Shown here: positions 53,059 through 62,774 of the stretch, piece by piece | Numbering within the stretch: the stretch's first letter is position 1 | Layout: every line of letters begins with the position of its first letter | NCBI RefSeq assembly: GCF_024228315.1 | Contig: NZ_CP100454.1 | Location: forward strand, 1,612,001-1,676,000 | Direction of reading: 5' to 3' | Source: Halomarina pelagica | GTDB taxonomy: Archaea > Halobacteriota > Halobacteria > Halobacteriales > Haloarculaceae | Length of the DNA: 64,000 nucleotides | Notes under the pieces: generated by a model | What the model saw: only the letters and a program-made list of their open reading frames with translations | What the model was told of the DNA's origin: nothing | The model's database searches: none | Position numbers and translations under genes: made by a program

Positions 53059-53757
53059 TTAGTTGCCGTGTTCGATGTCGGCCTGCTCGCCGTCGCTCTC
53101 GACGTCGAAGCCGTCACCGTCCTCGACCTCTAGGCGGTCTTCGTCCTGCTCGACGTCGTTGTTGTCGTCTTCGTACTCGACGTCACCGTCGCCGCTGTTC
53201 TCGTAGTCGACGTCGTCGTCGGCGTTCTCGTACTCGAGATCGCCGTCGCGCTGTTCGATCTCGTCGTCGGCGGATTCGATGTCGACGTCGCCGCTGTCGC
53301 TATCGAACTCGAGGTCCACGGGACCGTCCATGCTCTCGAAGTCCAGGTCACCGTCGGCGGTCGTCTCGTAGTCGACGTTGTCGTTCTCGACTTCGGCGTC
53401 GTCATCGGACTCCTCGATCTCGAGGTCGTCACTCTCGACGTCGACGTCGTCACCGTCGTTGGCGGTCTCGTAGTCGAAGTCGTCCTCCGTGTTCTCGACT
53501 TCGACGTCACCGTCTTCGCTATGTTCGATCTCTTCGTCGTCGCTCTCGATGTCGAGGCCGTCGTCGGTCTCTTCGACGTCGACGGTGTCGTCACCACCGC
53601 CGTTCCCGTCACCTGGGGACACGTCGCCGTCGGTCTCGTTGCCGTTGCCGTTGCCGTTAGCCTGTGAGTCGTTCTGCGCCGCCAGCGCGCCCATGGAGCC
53701 GAGTACCACGGTCACGAGGACGACGATGACCAGCGCAGATCTGAGGTTCTGTTTCAT
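53059..53757 (-). CDS. Exported hyper-acidic repeat protein 2
   Basis: A 232-residue protein with a signal peptide (MKQNLRSALVIVVLVTVVLGSMGALAA). The rest is an Asn/Gly linker and then about 175 residues of degenerate repeats of 8-12 residues, such as GDVEVENTEDDFDYE, DVDVESDDLEIEES and GDLDFESMDG. Nearly every second residue is Asp or Glu. The start MKQN is used; a longer frame exists. It converges on protein 1 and shares its composition and pattern, so both belong to one family of acidic beta-repeat exoproteins. Calcium or salt binding is possible. Confidence 0.8.
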   Translation of the reverse strand: MKQNLRSALVIVVLVTVVLGSMGALAAQNDSQANGNGNGNETDGDVSPGDGNGGGDDTVDVEETDDGLDIESDDEEIEHSEDGDVEVENTEDDFDYETANDGDDVDVESDDLEIEESDDDAEVENDNVDYETTADGDLDFESMDGPVDLEFDSDSGDVDIESADDEIEQRDGDLEYENADDDVDYENSGDGDVEYEDDNNDVEQDEDRLEVEDGDGFDVESDGEQADIEHGN

Positions 53758-53981
53758 GTCTCTTCCTGTTATATCGGTCGATTCGCGTTCACATCCCACG
53801 TGGGATACTCCAGGCTTGACCCGCCAGCGACGAGTAGTGTCGACCTATCGACGTAGGCGGACCGCGACCTACTGGGTTAGGTTACCCCGAGGTCGGGGGG
53901 TAGTCGGAGCCGAATGGGAGGTGACAGCCGGGACCGGGGAGACAGTCGGGACGGGAGACGTCGGTCATCCGCTCGATGCCG

Positions 53982-56828
53982 CTACGCGTGGTGGTCCTGC
54001 GTCTCGCTGAGGAACGCCTCCAGGAGTTTCTGCTCGGCCTTCCGGAGGTGCTGGTGGAGCGTCGGCGACGACACCCCCAGGGAGTCCGCGAGTTCGGCGG
54101 CGGTGTTCTTGCGCGGCCAGTCGTAGTACCCCGATGCGTAGGCGGACTCGATGGCGGTCATCTGCTTGTCGGTGAGGCGGTCCGCGAGGTCGTCGCGGAA
54201 CTCCGCCGCCGTCTTGACCGAGCGGTTGACGTCCCGCTTCGCGACCAGAGACGAGTCGGGGTAGAGCGCCCGGAACGCCCCGACGATTCCCCGTATATCG
54301 GCAGTGAGGGGCGCTTCGGCGACGAGCGTCCCCACACCGTCGTCAGCCGCCATGGACCGGACGCTCGCGCCGACCTCCATCAGCACGCGGGAGACGGAAC
54401 CGGATTTGACCAGCTCCACGAGGATCTCGTCGTCGTGCTCGCTCACGACGCGGTGACTCTCGACGGCCGCGACGTCGTCGGCCACCGCGAGCACGTCGTC
54501 GACTGACGCGCCGTCGATCCGGAGGTAACAGAGGAACTTCCCGTCCTCGAGCGCGGTCTCGTGTTCGAGCTGCGACCGACACGAGAGGCGCTCGGAGAAC
54601 GCCACGGCGATGCTCCGCGAGTCGGTCACCTCGAACTCCAGTTCGACGATCGAGTCGGAGAGGAGGAGTTCCCGGTTCAGCGCGGCGTTGATCGCGAAGC
54701 CGATGACGTCGCCGAGCACCCCGAATCCGGTCCGTCCCACGTCGGTGAACACGTCCTCCCGGGACGCGTTGACCACTAGCACGCCGTAGATCCGATCCCC
54801 GTACGTGAGCGGGACGGCGGCGACAGCCTCCACCTCGCCGAGGGCGGCCCCGTCGTCGACGCCGTTCCCGAATTCGCGTTCCGCGACCTGATACTGGCGG
54901 ATCACCTGAACCTCGCCGGTCCGGATGGCGTGTGCCACGACCCCGTTTCCGATCTGCGAGACGGGCATCGCGTCGAGCGCCGCCAGGTAGCCGTCGTCCA
55001 CGCCGGCACCCACCTTCGGCGTGACGTCTTCGTCGGTCACGTCCACGCTTCCGATCCACGCGCTCTCGTAGAAGTCAGACGCCGCCAGCCGATCGCAGAC
55101 GATCTGGTTGATCTCGTCGCGCGTGGTCGCGTTTATCAGGCGCCGGATGAGTTCCTGGACGAGGTTCGTGATCTGGTTGAGCGTGTCGAGCTGGTCGTGC
55201 TGCTGGCGGAGTTCGCGTTCGTTCCCGCGGAGTATCTGTTCGCGTTCGTCGCGCTCCAGCGCCGCCCTGACGTCCGCCGCCAGCAACTCGGCGCAGTGGC
55301 TGTCGAGTTCCTCGACGGCGTTCGACCGCGTGAAGACGGTCAGCGTGCCGTAGTCGCCGAGGGGCAGGTGCAGGCTCACCTGGCCCGGCCCGTCCGCGCA
55401 GGGCTCCGCCTCGTCCGCCCCCGTGATCACCATCTCGCGCTGTCTGTAGGCGCGACCGGCGAGCGTCGCGTCGAGGTCGAACGCGACGCACGACTCGACG
55501 AGTTCCGCCGCCCGGTCGGTCATGGCGACGGGTTCGAGCGCGTTGGTCCGGGGATCGAACAGCCGAACGCAGCTGACGTTGGAGCCGAGCACGCGCTCTA
55601 CGGTGTCGAGCGCGCGGCGGGCGATCACGTCGGTCGTCTCGGCGACCATCAGTTCGCGGCTCGCCTCGTTGAGCGCCTCGAGCTTTCGCTCGTGGGCCTT
55701 GCGCTCCGAGACGTCGCGGACGAGCGCCAGCACGTGCGGCCGGTCGTCGATCTCGATTCGGGACGCGGAGATCTCGGTCGGGAGGACCTCGCCGTCGGCC
55801 GTGTGACAGCAGAGTTCGTCGGTCCACCCGGACCCGTCGCTCAGGACCGCGTCGATGAACGCCCCGAACTGCGGCAACTCGTCGCAGTGCACGTCGGAGG
55901 GAGCGAGATCGAGCAGTTCGTCCCGGGAGTAGCCGAGCAGATCGCACGCCTGCGGGTTGCACTGCTCGTACTCGTTTCGACCGGGATCGAAGATCAGGAT
56001 CGCGTCGTTCACGTGCTCGAAGATCGTCTCGAAGCGCTTCTTGGCCTCGCGGATCTCCCGCTCTCGCTCCTTGCGTTCGGTGATGTCCGAGTAGATCGCG
56101 TACGCTCCGGGATTGCCGTCCGCCTCGAAGAGGATCACGTGGGCCAGAAACTCGCGGGGGCCGTCGACCGTCTGACGGCGGACCTCGGCCTTGACCTCCT
56201 CGCCTCGGAGCAACCGCCCGACGAACTCCCGATGCTCGTCGTACTCCTCGTCGGGGACGAGCACGTCGTCGATGGTGCGGCCGACCACGGCCTCGTCGTC
56301 GTACCCGAACACGCGCTCGAAGGCGTCGTTCACCCCCCGGATGACCGGCACGCCGTCTTTGAAGTCACAGTCGACGATCGGGTCGCTCGAGTTCTCGAAC
56401 AGCGTCGCGCGGCGGTGGCGTTCGGCTTCCAGTCGGTGATTCGGCTCCGGTTCCTCCGAGGTCTCGCGTACCGTCGCGGTGTAGAACCGCTCGCCGTCGG
56501 ACTCGGAGGTCTGTGCCGAGAGCCTGACCGGAACGTCGTGACCGTCACGATCGACGAGAACGACGCCGCGTTCGCCGCCGTCGGTCCGCTCGCGGCCCCG
56601 ACCGGCGCGCGCCCGGATGAGTTCCAGCGGTGGAATCAGGCTCTCCGCGAAGAGTCGGGCGACGGGTCGGCCCTCCAGACCGCCGCGGTCGTACCCGAGG
56701 AGCCGTTCGACGTACCGGTTGGCGAGGACGACGGTTCCGTCGGCGTCGAGGACGATAATTCCCCCTGCGGTGGCCGCGAGGGCCGCCCTGAAGAGCGCAC
56801 TATCCAAGCTCGAGTGCGACTGAGACAT
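53982..56828 (-). CDS. Multi-PAS/GAF sensor with Bat-type HTH-10
   Basis: A 948-residue cytoplasmic regulator. Three PAS domains are visible (about 10-120, 130-245 and 255-370), the second and third each followed by a helical PAC tail (DITERKERERE, DVSERKAHERK). GAF domains lie at about 385-530 and 560-710. A bacterio-opsin activator domain (about 715-890) and HTH-10 (YASGYYDWPRKNTAAELADSLGVSSPTLHQHLRKAEQKLL) end the protein. Ligands, such as flavin, haem or redox cues, are unknown. ATG 56828 is chosen over GTG 56837. A paralog follows on the same strand. Confidence 0.92.
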   Translation of the reverse strand: MSQSHSSLDSALFRAALAATAGGIIVLDADGTVVLANRYVERLLGYDRGGLEGRPVARLFAESLIPPLELIRARAGRGRERTDGGERGVVLVDRDGHDVPVRLSAQTSESDGERFYTATVRETSEEPEPNHRLEAERHRRATLFENSSDPIVDCDFKDGVPVIRGVNDAFERVFGYDDEAVVGRTIDDVLVPDEEYDEHREFVGRLLRGEEVKAEVRRQTVDGPREFLAHVILFEADGNPGAYAIYSDITERKEREREIREAKKRFETIFEHVNDAILIFDPGRNEYEQCNPQACDLLGYSRDELLDLAPSDVHCDELPQFGAFIDAVLSDGSGWTDELCCHTADGEVLPTEISASRIEIDDRPHVLALVRDVSERKAHERKLEALNEASRELMVAETTDVIARRALDTVERVLGSNVSCVRLFDPRTNALEPVAMTDRAAELVESCVAFDLDATLAGRAYRQREMVITGADEAEPCADGPGQVSLHLPLGDYGTLTVFTRSNAVEELDSHCAELLAADVRAALERDEREQILRGNERELRQQHDQLDTLNQITNLVQELIRRLINATTRDEINQIVCDRLAASDFYESAWIGSVDVTDEDVTPKVGAGVDDGYLAALDAMPVSQIGNGVVAHAIRTGEVQVIRQYQVAEREFGNGVDDGAALGEVEAVAAVPLTYGDRIYGVLVVNASREDVFTDVGRTGFGVLGDVIGFAINAALNRELLLSDSIVELEFEVTDSRSIAVAFSERLSCRSQLEHETALEDGKFLCYLRIDGASVDDVLAVADDVAAVESHRVVSEHDDEILVELVKSGSVSRVLMEVGASVRSMAADDGVGTLVAEAPLTADIRGIVGAFRALYPDSSLVAKRDVNRSVKTAAEFRDDLADRLTDKQMTAIESAYASGYYDWPRKNTAAELADSLGVSSPTLHQHLRKAEQKLLEAFLSETQDHHA

Positions 56829-56957
56829 ACTTGACACGACGATAGGTACCCGTATCGAAAGTGCGTGGTACCTCGATTTCGAGGTACTGTGTACGGCGAT
56901 CGGACCGGTATCACCGATGGCCGATAATTCAACGACGTTGCCACGGAAGCGAGGTCG

Positions 56958-58613
56958 CTATCGGGGCAGAGACGGTTCCAGCAGGAGATCCAGACAGTTC
57001 TCGATGAGCTTCCGTTCGGCCGCTTGCAGGTGCTGGAAGAGCGTCGATCCCGAGATGTTCAGGTCCGCCGCGATCTCCTCGGCGGTGCTCTTCCTCGGGA
57101 AGTCGTAGTAGCCCGCGAAGTAGGCGGTTCGGAGCGCCGTCAGTTGTTTCTCCGTGAGTTGCTCCTCGAGCTGTCGGCTCATCTGCCCGGTCGTCTTGAC
57201 CGGGCGGTCGACCGTTCGCTTCCTGGCCAACGTCCAGTCCGATGACTCCGCCCGAACCACCTCGACGAGTTCGTCGAGGTCGTCGTCGGGGGCGGCTTCG
57301 ATGACCACGCGGTTCTCGTCCGGATCGGCGACGGCCGTCTGGATCACCGCGCCGGCGTCGACGACGTGGTTGAGGAAATCGGACGGCTTCACCCGAACTT
57401 CGAACCGATACTGCCCGTCGTACCGGGCGATCGTCCGGTACGCCTCGACGACCTCGGCCGCCTCGATCACCTCACGAACCCGCTCCGGGGACGCCCCCTC
57501 GACCGTCAGGAAGTGAAGCAGCGACTCGCCGGGGCCAGGAACGACGTCGTCGACGCGACAGCGACAGCGACACTCGGCGGCGAGCGCGGCGAAGAACGCC
57601 GCCGGTTCGGTGGCTCGGAGTTCGAGTTGGACCACCGTGTTCGCGAGCAGCAGACGCTCCTGTTTGAGGGCGTAGATGGCGAAACCCATCGCCCTCGCGA
57701 GGGTTTCGAGCGACGCCCGCTCGTGCGCGTCGAAGGCGTCCGGGCGAGCGGAGTGGACCACGAGCGCGCCGTAGATCGTCTCCCCGTGCGCGAGCGGGAG
57801 CGCGATGCCCGACCGCTCCCCTCGCTCGCGCGCGAACCGCCGCACCGGTTCCGGAACGAGCGGGTCCTCGTCGATCCGCCGGGAGACGAAGGCATCACCG
57901 CGGAGGAGCGTCTCGCCCATCTCACAGCCCTCCATAGCGTCGGGGTCCACCTCGGCGAGCATCCGCTCGACGGCCTCGCCGTTCGCGCCCGCGCGCGGGA
58001 CGAGCCGTCCCTCCCGCACGCTCCGCTCGCCGATCCACGCGCTCGCGTAGAACGGCGTCGCGGTCAGGTGTTCGCACACCAACGCTTCGAGTTCCTCGCG
58101 CGTCGTCGGCTTCACGAGCGCCTGGATGATCTCCTCGATGAGGTGGTGGATCCCGTGGAGCGTCTCCAGTTCGTCCCGCTGGCGCTGTAACCGCCGTCCG
58201 CGTTCCTTCCGCTCGGTGACGTCCTGAACGATCGTCACGAACCCGCGAAGCGCGCCCCGCTCGTCCCGGATCGCCGTCAGCACGACGTGCGTCCAGCACG
58301 TCGATCCGTCCTTCCGGAGACAGCGGGCTTCGCCCTCGAACCGACCGGTTTCGGCGGCACGCTCGAGCATCCGCCAGGGATCCCCGCGATCGAGCGCCTC
58401 CCGAGTCGTGACGATCGAGAACGGCTCGCCGACGGCCTCGTTCTCGGGGTATCCGTAGATCCGGACGCACCCCTCGTTCCAGCTCGTGACGACCCCGTCG
58501 GAATCGAGCGTCGCGATCGCGTACCCGTCGACCGCTCGCACCGCCGACCGGAGCGGCTGATCGCGCACGTCCGTTCCGGCGTTCGGCCCGCCGGTTCGGA
58601 TCGTGTCGCTCAC
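56958..58613 (-). CDS. PAS/GAF sensor with Bat-type HTH-10
   Basis: A 551-residue relative of the previous gene with one PAS (about 25-145, TLDSDGVVTSWNEG...GYPENEAVGEP), a GAF domain (about 150-310), the bacterio-opsin activator domain and HTH-10 (YFAGYYDFPRKSTAEEIAADLNISGSTLFQHLQAAERKL). Start is GTG 58613, overlapping the stop of a 30-codon frame (GTGA) that begins near 58703. The two genes are 129 bases apart, so separate promoters are likely. Confidence 0.9.
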   Translation of the reverse strand: MSDTIRTGGPNAGTDVRDQPLRSAVRAVDGYAIATLDSDGVVTSWNEGCVRIYGYPENEAVGEPFSIVTTREALDRGDPWRMLERAAETGRFEGEARCLRKDGSTCWTHVVLTAIRDERGALRGFVTIVQDVTERKERGRRLQRQRDELETLHGIHHLIEEIIQALVKPTTREELEALVCEHLTATPFYASAWIGERSVREGRLVPRAGANGEAVERMLAEVDPDAMEGCEMGETLLRGDAFVSRRIDEDPLVPEPVRRFARERGERSGIALPLAHGETIYGALVVHSARPDAFDAHERASLETLARAMGFAIYALKQERLLLANTVVQLELRATEPAAFFAALAAECRCRCRVDDVVPGPGESLLHFLTVEGASPERVREVIEAAEVVEAYRTIARYDGQYRFEVRVKPSDFLNHVVDAGAVIQTAVADPDENRVVIEAAPDDDLDELVEVVRAESSDWTLARKRTVDRPVKTTGQMSRQLEEQLTEKQLTALRTAYFAGYYDFPRKSTAEEIAADLNISGSTLFQHLQAAERKLIENCLDLLLEPSLPR

Positions 58614-59201
58614 GGCGGCCGCCTCCGCCGTCGCACGTCCACCCCCATCACGGATCCGCGCGGTTCGCCGCCGCGCGGATCAGAGTCGGCTCGTTTACTC
58701 ATCCCCGATAGGTCCTCTCGATCACGTTACAGTACGACCGTTTAGCGAATCGGTTATCGAGTCTCACGCGATAGCTCTAGTTCGACCCGCGACTAATTCA
58801 AAGGAGTTCATATTTGACGGGAACGATCCGCCCTAATTCGAAGTGGACACCAGCGGACCATCAATCGCTACTCGGTAAAACTGTTGGACCGGTTCGCGTC
58901 GAACGGCGGTCGAGGCAGTGACGTGACGCATCGCCCAGGCGTCGATCCCCCGCGTCCGATGGTTCGTCCTCGAAGCGTCGTCCGGGGAACGCCGGACGCC
59001 GAGGGCGAGAACCGCCCTACGAATACGATGAAGCAGGTTTCGCTATATGGAATCCAGATTCGGCGCACAGCACAGATTCGGCGGAGGTCGGTCGACGGTC
59101 CCCCGTGCGACCGCTCGATGGCGCCGATCAGTCGCCGTTTCGAACGCTTCGACGTCCGTCGGGCACGCGTCACGGATCGATAGACCGTGGTGTGTCGGAC
59201 G
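58614..59201. other. Gene-free stretch upstream of the PAS/GAF regulator
   Basis: In 588 bases I see no convincing gene. Frames of 99-101 codons (58868-59183, both strands) have neither protein-like composition nor a motif. A 30-codon frame (MSKRADSDPRGGE...) leads into the regulator start. A mildly AT-rich segment at 58790-58880 is the likely promoter. Confidence 0.4.
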
Positions 59202-60407
59202 TCACGGCTCGACGGCCGCGTCCGACCCCTCGACCTCGGTCAGCCGCGCCCGCAGGTCGTACCCCACCTGTGCGACGCAGAGGATCGCGACTGTCCCGAC
59301 GAGCGCGACGGCGGGGAGCCACCGTCCGAGCGGTGCGAGGAGGAGGACGAGGACGCCCCCTCCGGCGCGAACCGCGGCGAGCGACCGACCGCGTTCGTGG
59401 GCGGCCGTCGTCGTGGTCCACTGCACGACGCCGATGGCCGCGAGGCAGGTGGCGACCGCCCCGCAGAGCAACCAGCAATCCGCCGCCGCGAGCGGTGCGG
59501 TCAGATCGGCCGTGAGCGCGTGTTCGACGCCGACGCCCGCGGCGGTCAACCCGACCACGAGCGGGAGGTGGGCGTAGAGCCACCCCTCGTAGACGAGCAC
59601 GCGACCCTCGCGGGCGCTCGCGTCGATGGTGACGCCGCTGTGACGGTCGAAGTAGACCCACCAGACGCTCACCGCGACGAGCAGGGCGAACGCCGCCGCG
59701 AGTACCGAGAACGGCGTCCACGCCACCTCGGCGACGCCGCTCACCACGGCGAGCACCGACTCGCCGAGGACGATGATGGTGAACAGCCCGAAGCGCTCGG
59801 GGAGGTGTTCGGCGTGCGGCGGGATACGGGCGTGCAACTGGCCGGCGGAGATCGGCGTCCCGAAGTCGACGAGCAGACCGACGCCCCAGAGCGCGTAGCG
59901 AGCGGGCGGCGGAACGAACGCCGACAGCGCCCAGAGACCCGCGGCGACGGCGAACCCGGCGGCGTACCGCCGCGTGAGCGGGCGGGCGACCGGGACGAAG
60001 TGGCTCGCGCCGAGGTACTTCAGGACGAGGACGCCGCGGACGCCCGCGTAGGCGAGCGCGAACGACGCCGACGCCGCGAGTCCGTCGTGGATGCTCACCG
60101 CCAGTGCGGCGACGGCGAACATCTCCGCGACGGTGAACAGCCGGTGGACGACGTCGTCGGTGTCGAAGCGCGTCGCGTAGAACGTCGAGCCGACCCACGC
60201 CCACCACGTGGGGACGAACAGCGCGAGGAAGGCGACGACTCCCGGGATCGACACGTCGGCGCTCAGGACGTGCGCCAACTCCGCGATCGCGACGACGAAC
60301 ACGAGGTCGAAGAACAGCTCCAGCCACGTCGCGCTGCGCAGGTCGTCCTCGGCGTCCGGGGAACTCCGCAACCGCGGCGGCGACAGGCGCAACAGCTCCG
60401 CGAGCAC
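59202..60407 (-). CDS. LtrA family membrane protein
   Basis: A 401-residue protein of the low-temperature-requirement A family. The start (TWLELFFDLVFVVAIAELAHVLS) and about ten hydrophobic helices fit, as does ERFGLFTIIVLGESVLAV, the conserved LtrA motif. The function is unknown in archaea; the bacterial name comes from cold growth in Listeria. GTG 60407 is the best start; the longer frame upstream lacks coding character. Confidence 0.88.
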   Translation of the reverse strand: MLAELLRLSPPRLRSSPDAEDDLRSATWLELFFDLVFVVAIAELAHVLSADVSIPGVVAFLALFVPTWWAWVGSTFYATRFDTDDVVHRLFTVAEMFAVAALAVSIHDGLAASASFALAYAGVRGVLVLKYLGASHFVPVARPLTRRYAAGFAVAAGLWALSAFVPPPARYALWGVGLLVDFGTPISAGQLHARIPPHAEHLPERFGLFTIIVLGESVLAVVSGVAEVAWTPFSVLAAAFALLVAVSVWWVYFDRHSGVTIDASAREGRVLVYEGWLYAHLPLVVGLTAAGVGVEHALTADLTAPLAAADCWLLCGAVATCLAAIGVVQWTTTTAAHERGRSLAAVRAGGGVLVLLLAPLGRWLPAVALVGTVAILCVAQVGYDLRARLTEVEGSDAAVEP

Positions 60408-60567
60408 GTGACGAGTACGCCGGCGGACGATAGAACGCTGTCGCCGGCGTCGACCACAGTCGTACTGTCCGCGGTACCTGTTTCGAGAGGCCCGGTACTC
60501 GGGACCCCGAATATCCTCTGTCGAGGTACAGCGGACAGTATATGTTCGCCGGGGCGCAGTGACGGGC

Positions 60568-61158
60568 ATGGCAACCGACGAGGAGATCGTCGAGGTGACG
60601 CTCTCGGCCGACGAGTACGACCGCCTGCGCGACGTGACGGACGACCCCGCCGCGATGGTACGCGAGGCGACGCTCGGACGGGTCAAACTCGAGGAGGCGA
60701 TCGCGTTCACGCGCGACGGCGGGTTCCGCGAGTCGATGGGGCGCGAGCGGATGACCGGCGAGCCGATCCCCCGACCGCCAGTGGGCGAACTCGTCGGGTT
60801 CGACGTCGAGGCGGTCGCTGACGGGGAGTCGCGCCTGACGTTCGAGGCCGGTCCCGAGCACGCGAACCCGATGGGGACGCTCCACGGGGGGATCGTCTGC
60901 GACGTGGGCGACGCGGCGATGGGGACCGCCTACGCGAGCACCCTCGAGGAGGACGAGTCGTTCACGACGCTCGAACTCTCGGTCAACTACCTCCGGCCGG
61001 TCTGGTCCGGTCGGCTGGAGGCGGTCGGTCGGGTCGTCGAGCGCGGTAGCACGATCGGCTTCGTCGAGTGCGACGTGACCACCGAGGAGGGAAAGCGCGT
61101 CGCGCGGCTGTCGAGCACCTGCATGACGCTGCGGGAGGACCGGGCGGCGGGGCGGTAG
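60568..61158 (+). CDS. PaaI-type thioesterase
   Basis: A 196-residue hotdog-fold thioesterase that hydrolyses acyl-CoA. The active-site motif GTLHGGIVCDVGDAAMGTA is intact, and TTLELSVNYLRPVWSG and TLREDRAAG follow. A 60-residue N-terminal helical domain (about MVREATLGRVKLEEA) is extra. ATG 60568 is used; GTG 60559 is possible. A TATATG box at 60539-60544 is about 27 bases upstream, so leaderless. Confidence 0.92.
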   Translation: MATDEEIVEVTLSADEYDRLRDVTDDPAAMVREATLGRVKLEEAIAFTRDGGFRESMGRERMTGEPIPRPPVGELVGFDVEAVADGESRLTFEAGPEHANPMGTLHGGIVCDVGDAAMGTAYASTLEEDESFTTLELSVNYLRPVWSGRLEAVGRVVERGSTIGFVECDVTTEEGKRVARLSSTCMTLREDRAAGR

Positions 61159-61215
61159 GTCGCCCGCCGAGGGCGCGCGGGCCAATCTTATACCCGCGCG
61201 TCGCCTAGCGCTCGC

Positions 61216-61515
61216 GTGGCAGACAAAGACCTCAGCGACATCGCCGGTCTCCCGAGCGACCTCGGCATCGGCGAGGACCTCGCGCGCGCCGAGCAGGTGC
61301 TCTCGGTGCGCGTCGAACGCCGCCGCTACGGCAAGCCGATGACCATCGTCGAGGGGTTCGACGAGCACGCCATCGACTTAGACGAGCTGGCCTCGACCCT
61401 CAAGCGCCGCCTCGCCACCGGCGGAACCGTCGACGACGGCCGCATCGAACTCCAGGGCGACCACTCGAACCGCCTCCCCGACGTCCTCCGCGACGAGGGG
61501 TTCGCCGTCGAGTAA
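61216..61515 (+). CDS. SUI1/aIF1 translation initiation factor
   Basis: A 99-residue SUI1-domain protein, the archaeal counterpart of eIF1 that checks start-codon fit in the ribosomal P site. RVERRRYGKPMTIVEGFDEHAIDLDELASTLKRRLATGGTV is the core motif. Start is GTG 61216. Length is normal. Upstream sequence TTATACCCGCG is a TATA-like element about 27 bases back. Confidence 0.93.
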   Translation: MADKDLSDIAGLPSDLGIGEDLARAEQVLSVRVERRRYGKPMTIVEGFDEHAIDLDELASTLKRRLATGGTVDDGRIELQGDHSNRLPDVLRDEGFAVE

Positions 61516-61736
61516 CCCCCGCGACGACCGTACCCGTTTTCGAAGCAGGGATCCGACACCGAGAGCGATAGCGGTGGACGGTGCGGGGATCGACCGATCG
61601 GCTCAGTTCTCCGTCTCGAACGTTCCGGCGGGGGCGGCCCGTCGTAGCGTCCGAGAGACGAGTTTCGTATCCCGACATACGGTTTATCCCTCGACCGACG
61701 CGGGGCGCTTTTACCGCCCCGCCCGGTAGGAGGTCC

Positions 61737-62642
61737 ATGGTGCGGAACGTCGCCAGCGAGTTTCTCGAACTCGAACCCGAGGACTTCTATCTCCTCTCGG
61801 GGATCGAGCACGGGATGCGGTTCAGCCGGTGGGTCGATCGGGAGAAGGTCGCGGAGTTCTCGCGGCTCGACCCGAAGGAGGTCGACTACCGGCTGGATCG
61901 CTGTGAGGACCGGGGGCTGGTCGAGCGCAAGACGGTCCACTACCAGGGGTTTCGCCTCACGTTCGAGGGGTACGACGCGCTCGCCCTGCGGGCGTTCACC
62001 GAACGCGACACGATCCGGGGGTTCGGCGCGCCGCTCGGCGTCGGCAAGGAGAGCGACGTGTACGAGGTGCAGTCGTACAAGCCGCTGGCGCTGAAGTTCC
62101 ACCGCGAGGGGTACACGAACTTCCGCGAGGTGCGCCGCGAGCGCGAGTACACCTCCGAGCACCGCCACGTCTCCTGGTTCTACACGGCGAGGAAGGCCGC
62201 CGAACGCGAGTACGAGGCGCTCGAAACCGTCTACCCCGAGGTGCGCGTCCCGCGCCCGATCGACCAGAACCGCCACGCCATCGTGATGGAGAAGCTCCCG
62301 GGCGTCGAGCTATCGCGGGCGGAACTCGCCCCGGATCAGGTCGTCGGCGTGCTCGATCTCGTCCTCCGGGAGGTGACCGCCGCCTACCGCGCCGGCTACG
62401 TCCACGCCGACATGAGCGAGTACAACGTCTTCGTCGATAGCGAGGGCGTCACGATCTTCGACTGGCCACAGGCCGTCCCGACCGACCACGAGAACGCCGA
62501 CGAGTTCCTCCGGCGCGACGTGGCGAACCTGCTTCGCTACTTCCGGCGGAAGTACCCTAAGCGAGTGGGCGAGGAGGACGCGGACGCCGTCGCGGACGCG
62601 GTTCGCGCCGACGAGTTCGAGTCGGTGCGCGCGTTCCGGTGA
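61737..62642 (+). CDS. rio2: RIO2 serine/threonine kinase
   Basis: A 301-residue atypical kinase/ATPase that acts in small-subunit maturation. N-terminal winged helix (MVRNVASEFLELEPEDFYLL) precedes the kinase: P-loop GVGKESDVYEV, the catalytic HADMSEYN, and the metal-binding DWPQ (usually DFPQ). Start is supported by a strong Shine-Dalgarno, AGGAGGTCC, a rare leadered start in this window. Full length. Confidence 0.95.
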   Translation: MVRNVASEFLELEPEDFYLLSGIEHGMRFSRWVDREKVAEFSRLDPKEVDYRLDRCEDRGLVERKTVHYQGFRLTFEGYDALALRAFTERDTIRGFGAPLGVGKESDVYEVQSYKPLALKFHREGYTNFREVRREREYTSEHRHVSWFYTARKAAEREYEALETVYPEVRVPRPIDQNRHAIVMEKLPGVELSRAELAPDQVVGVLDLVLREVTAAYRAGYVHADMSEYNVFVDSEGVTIFDWPQAVPTDHENADEFLRRDVANLLRYFRRKYPKRVGEEDADAVADAVRADEFESVRAFR

Positions 62643-62774
62643 ATTAGATGTCGCGATACAGAATCGTCGGCCGGTGGGAGCGGGGGCGAGACGGGCGTCG
62701 AGGGGCTCGCGGTCGGGCCGAACGCGGAACGGAAAGCGGGACCCTTATTCGCCGCACTTTCGTCGGTTCACGGG

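Noticed and set aside
58868-59183. Two overlapping frames of about 100 codons
   Set aside because: Neither has plausible composition, start context or family.
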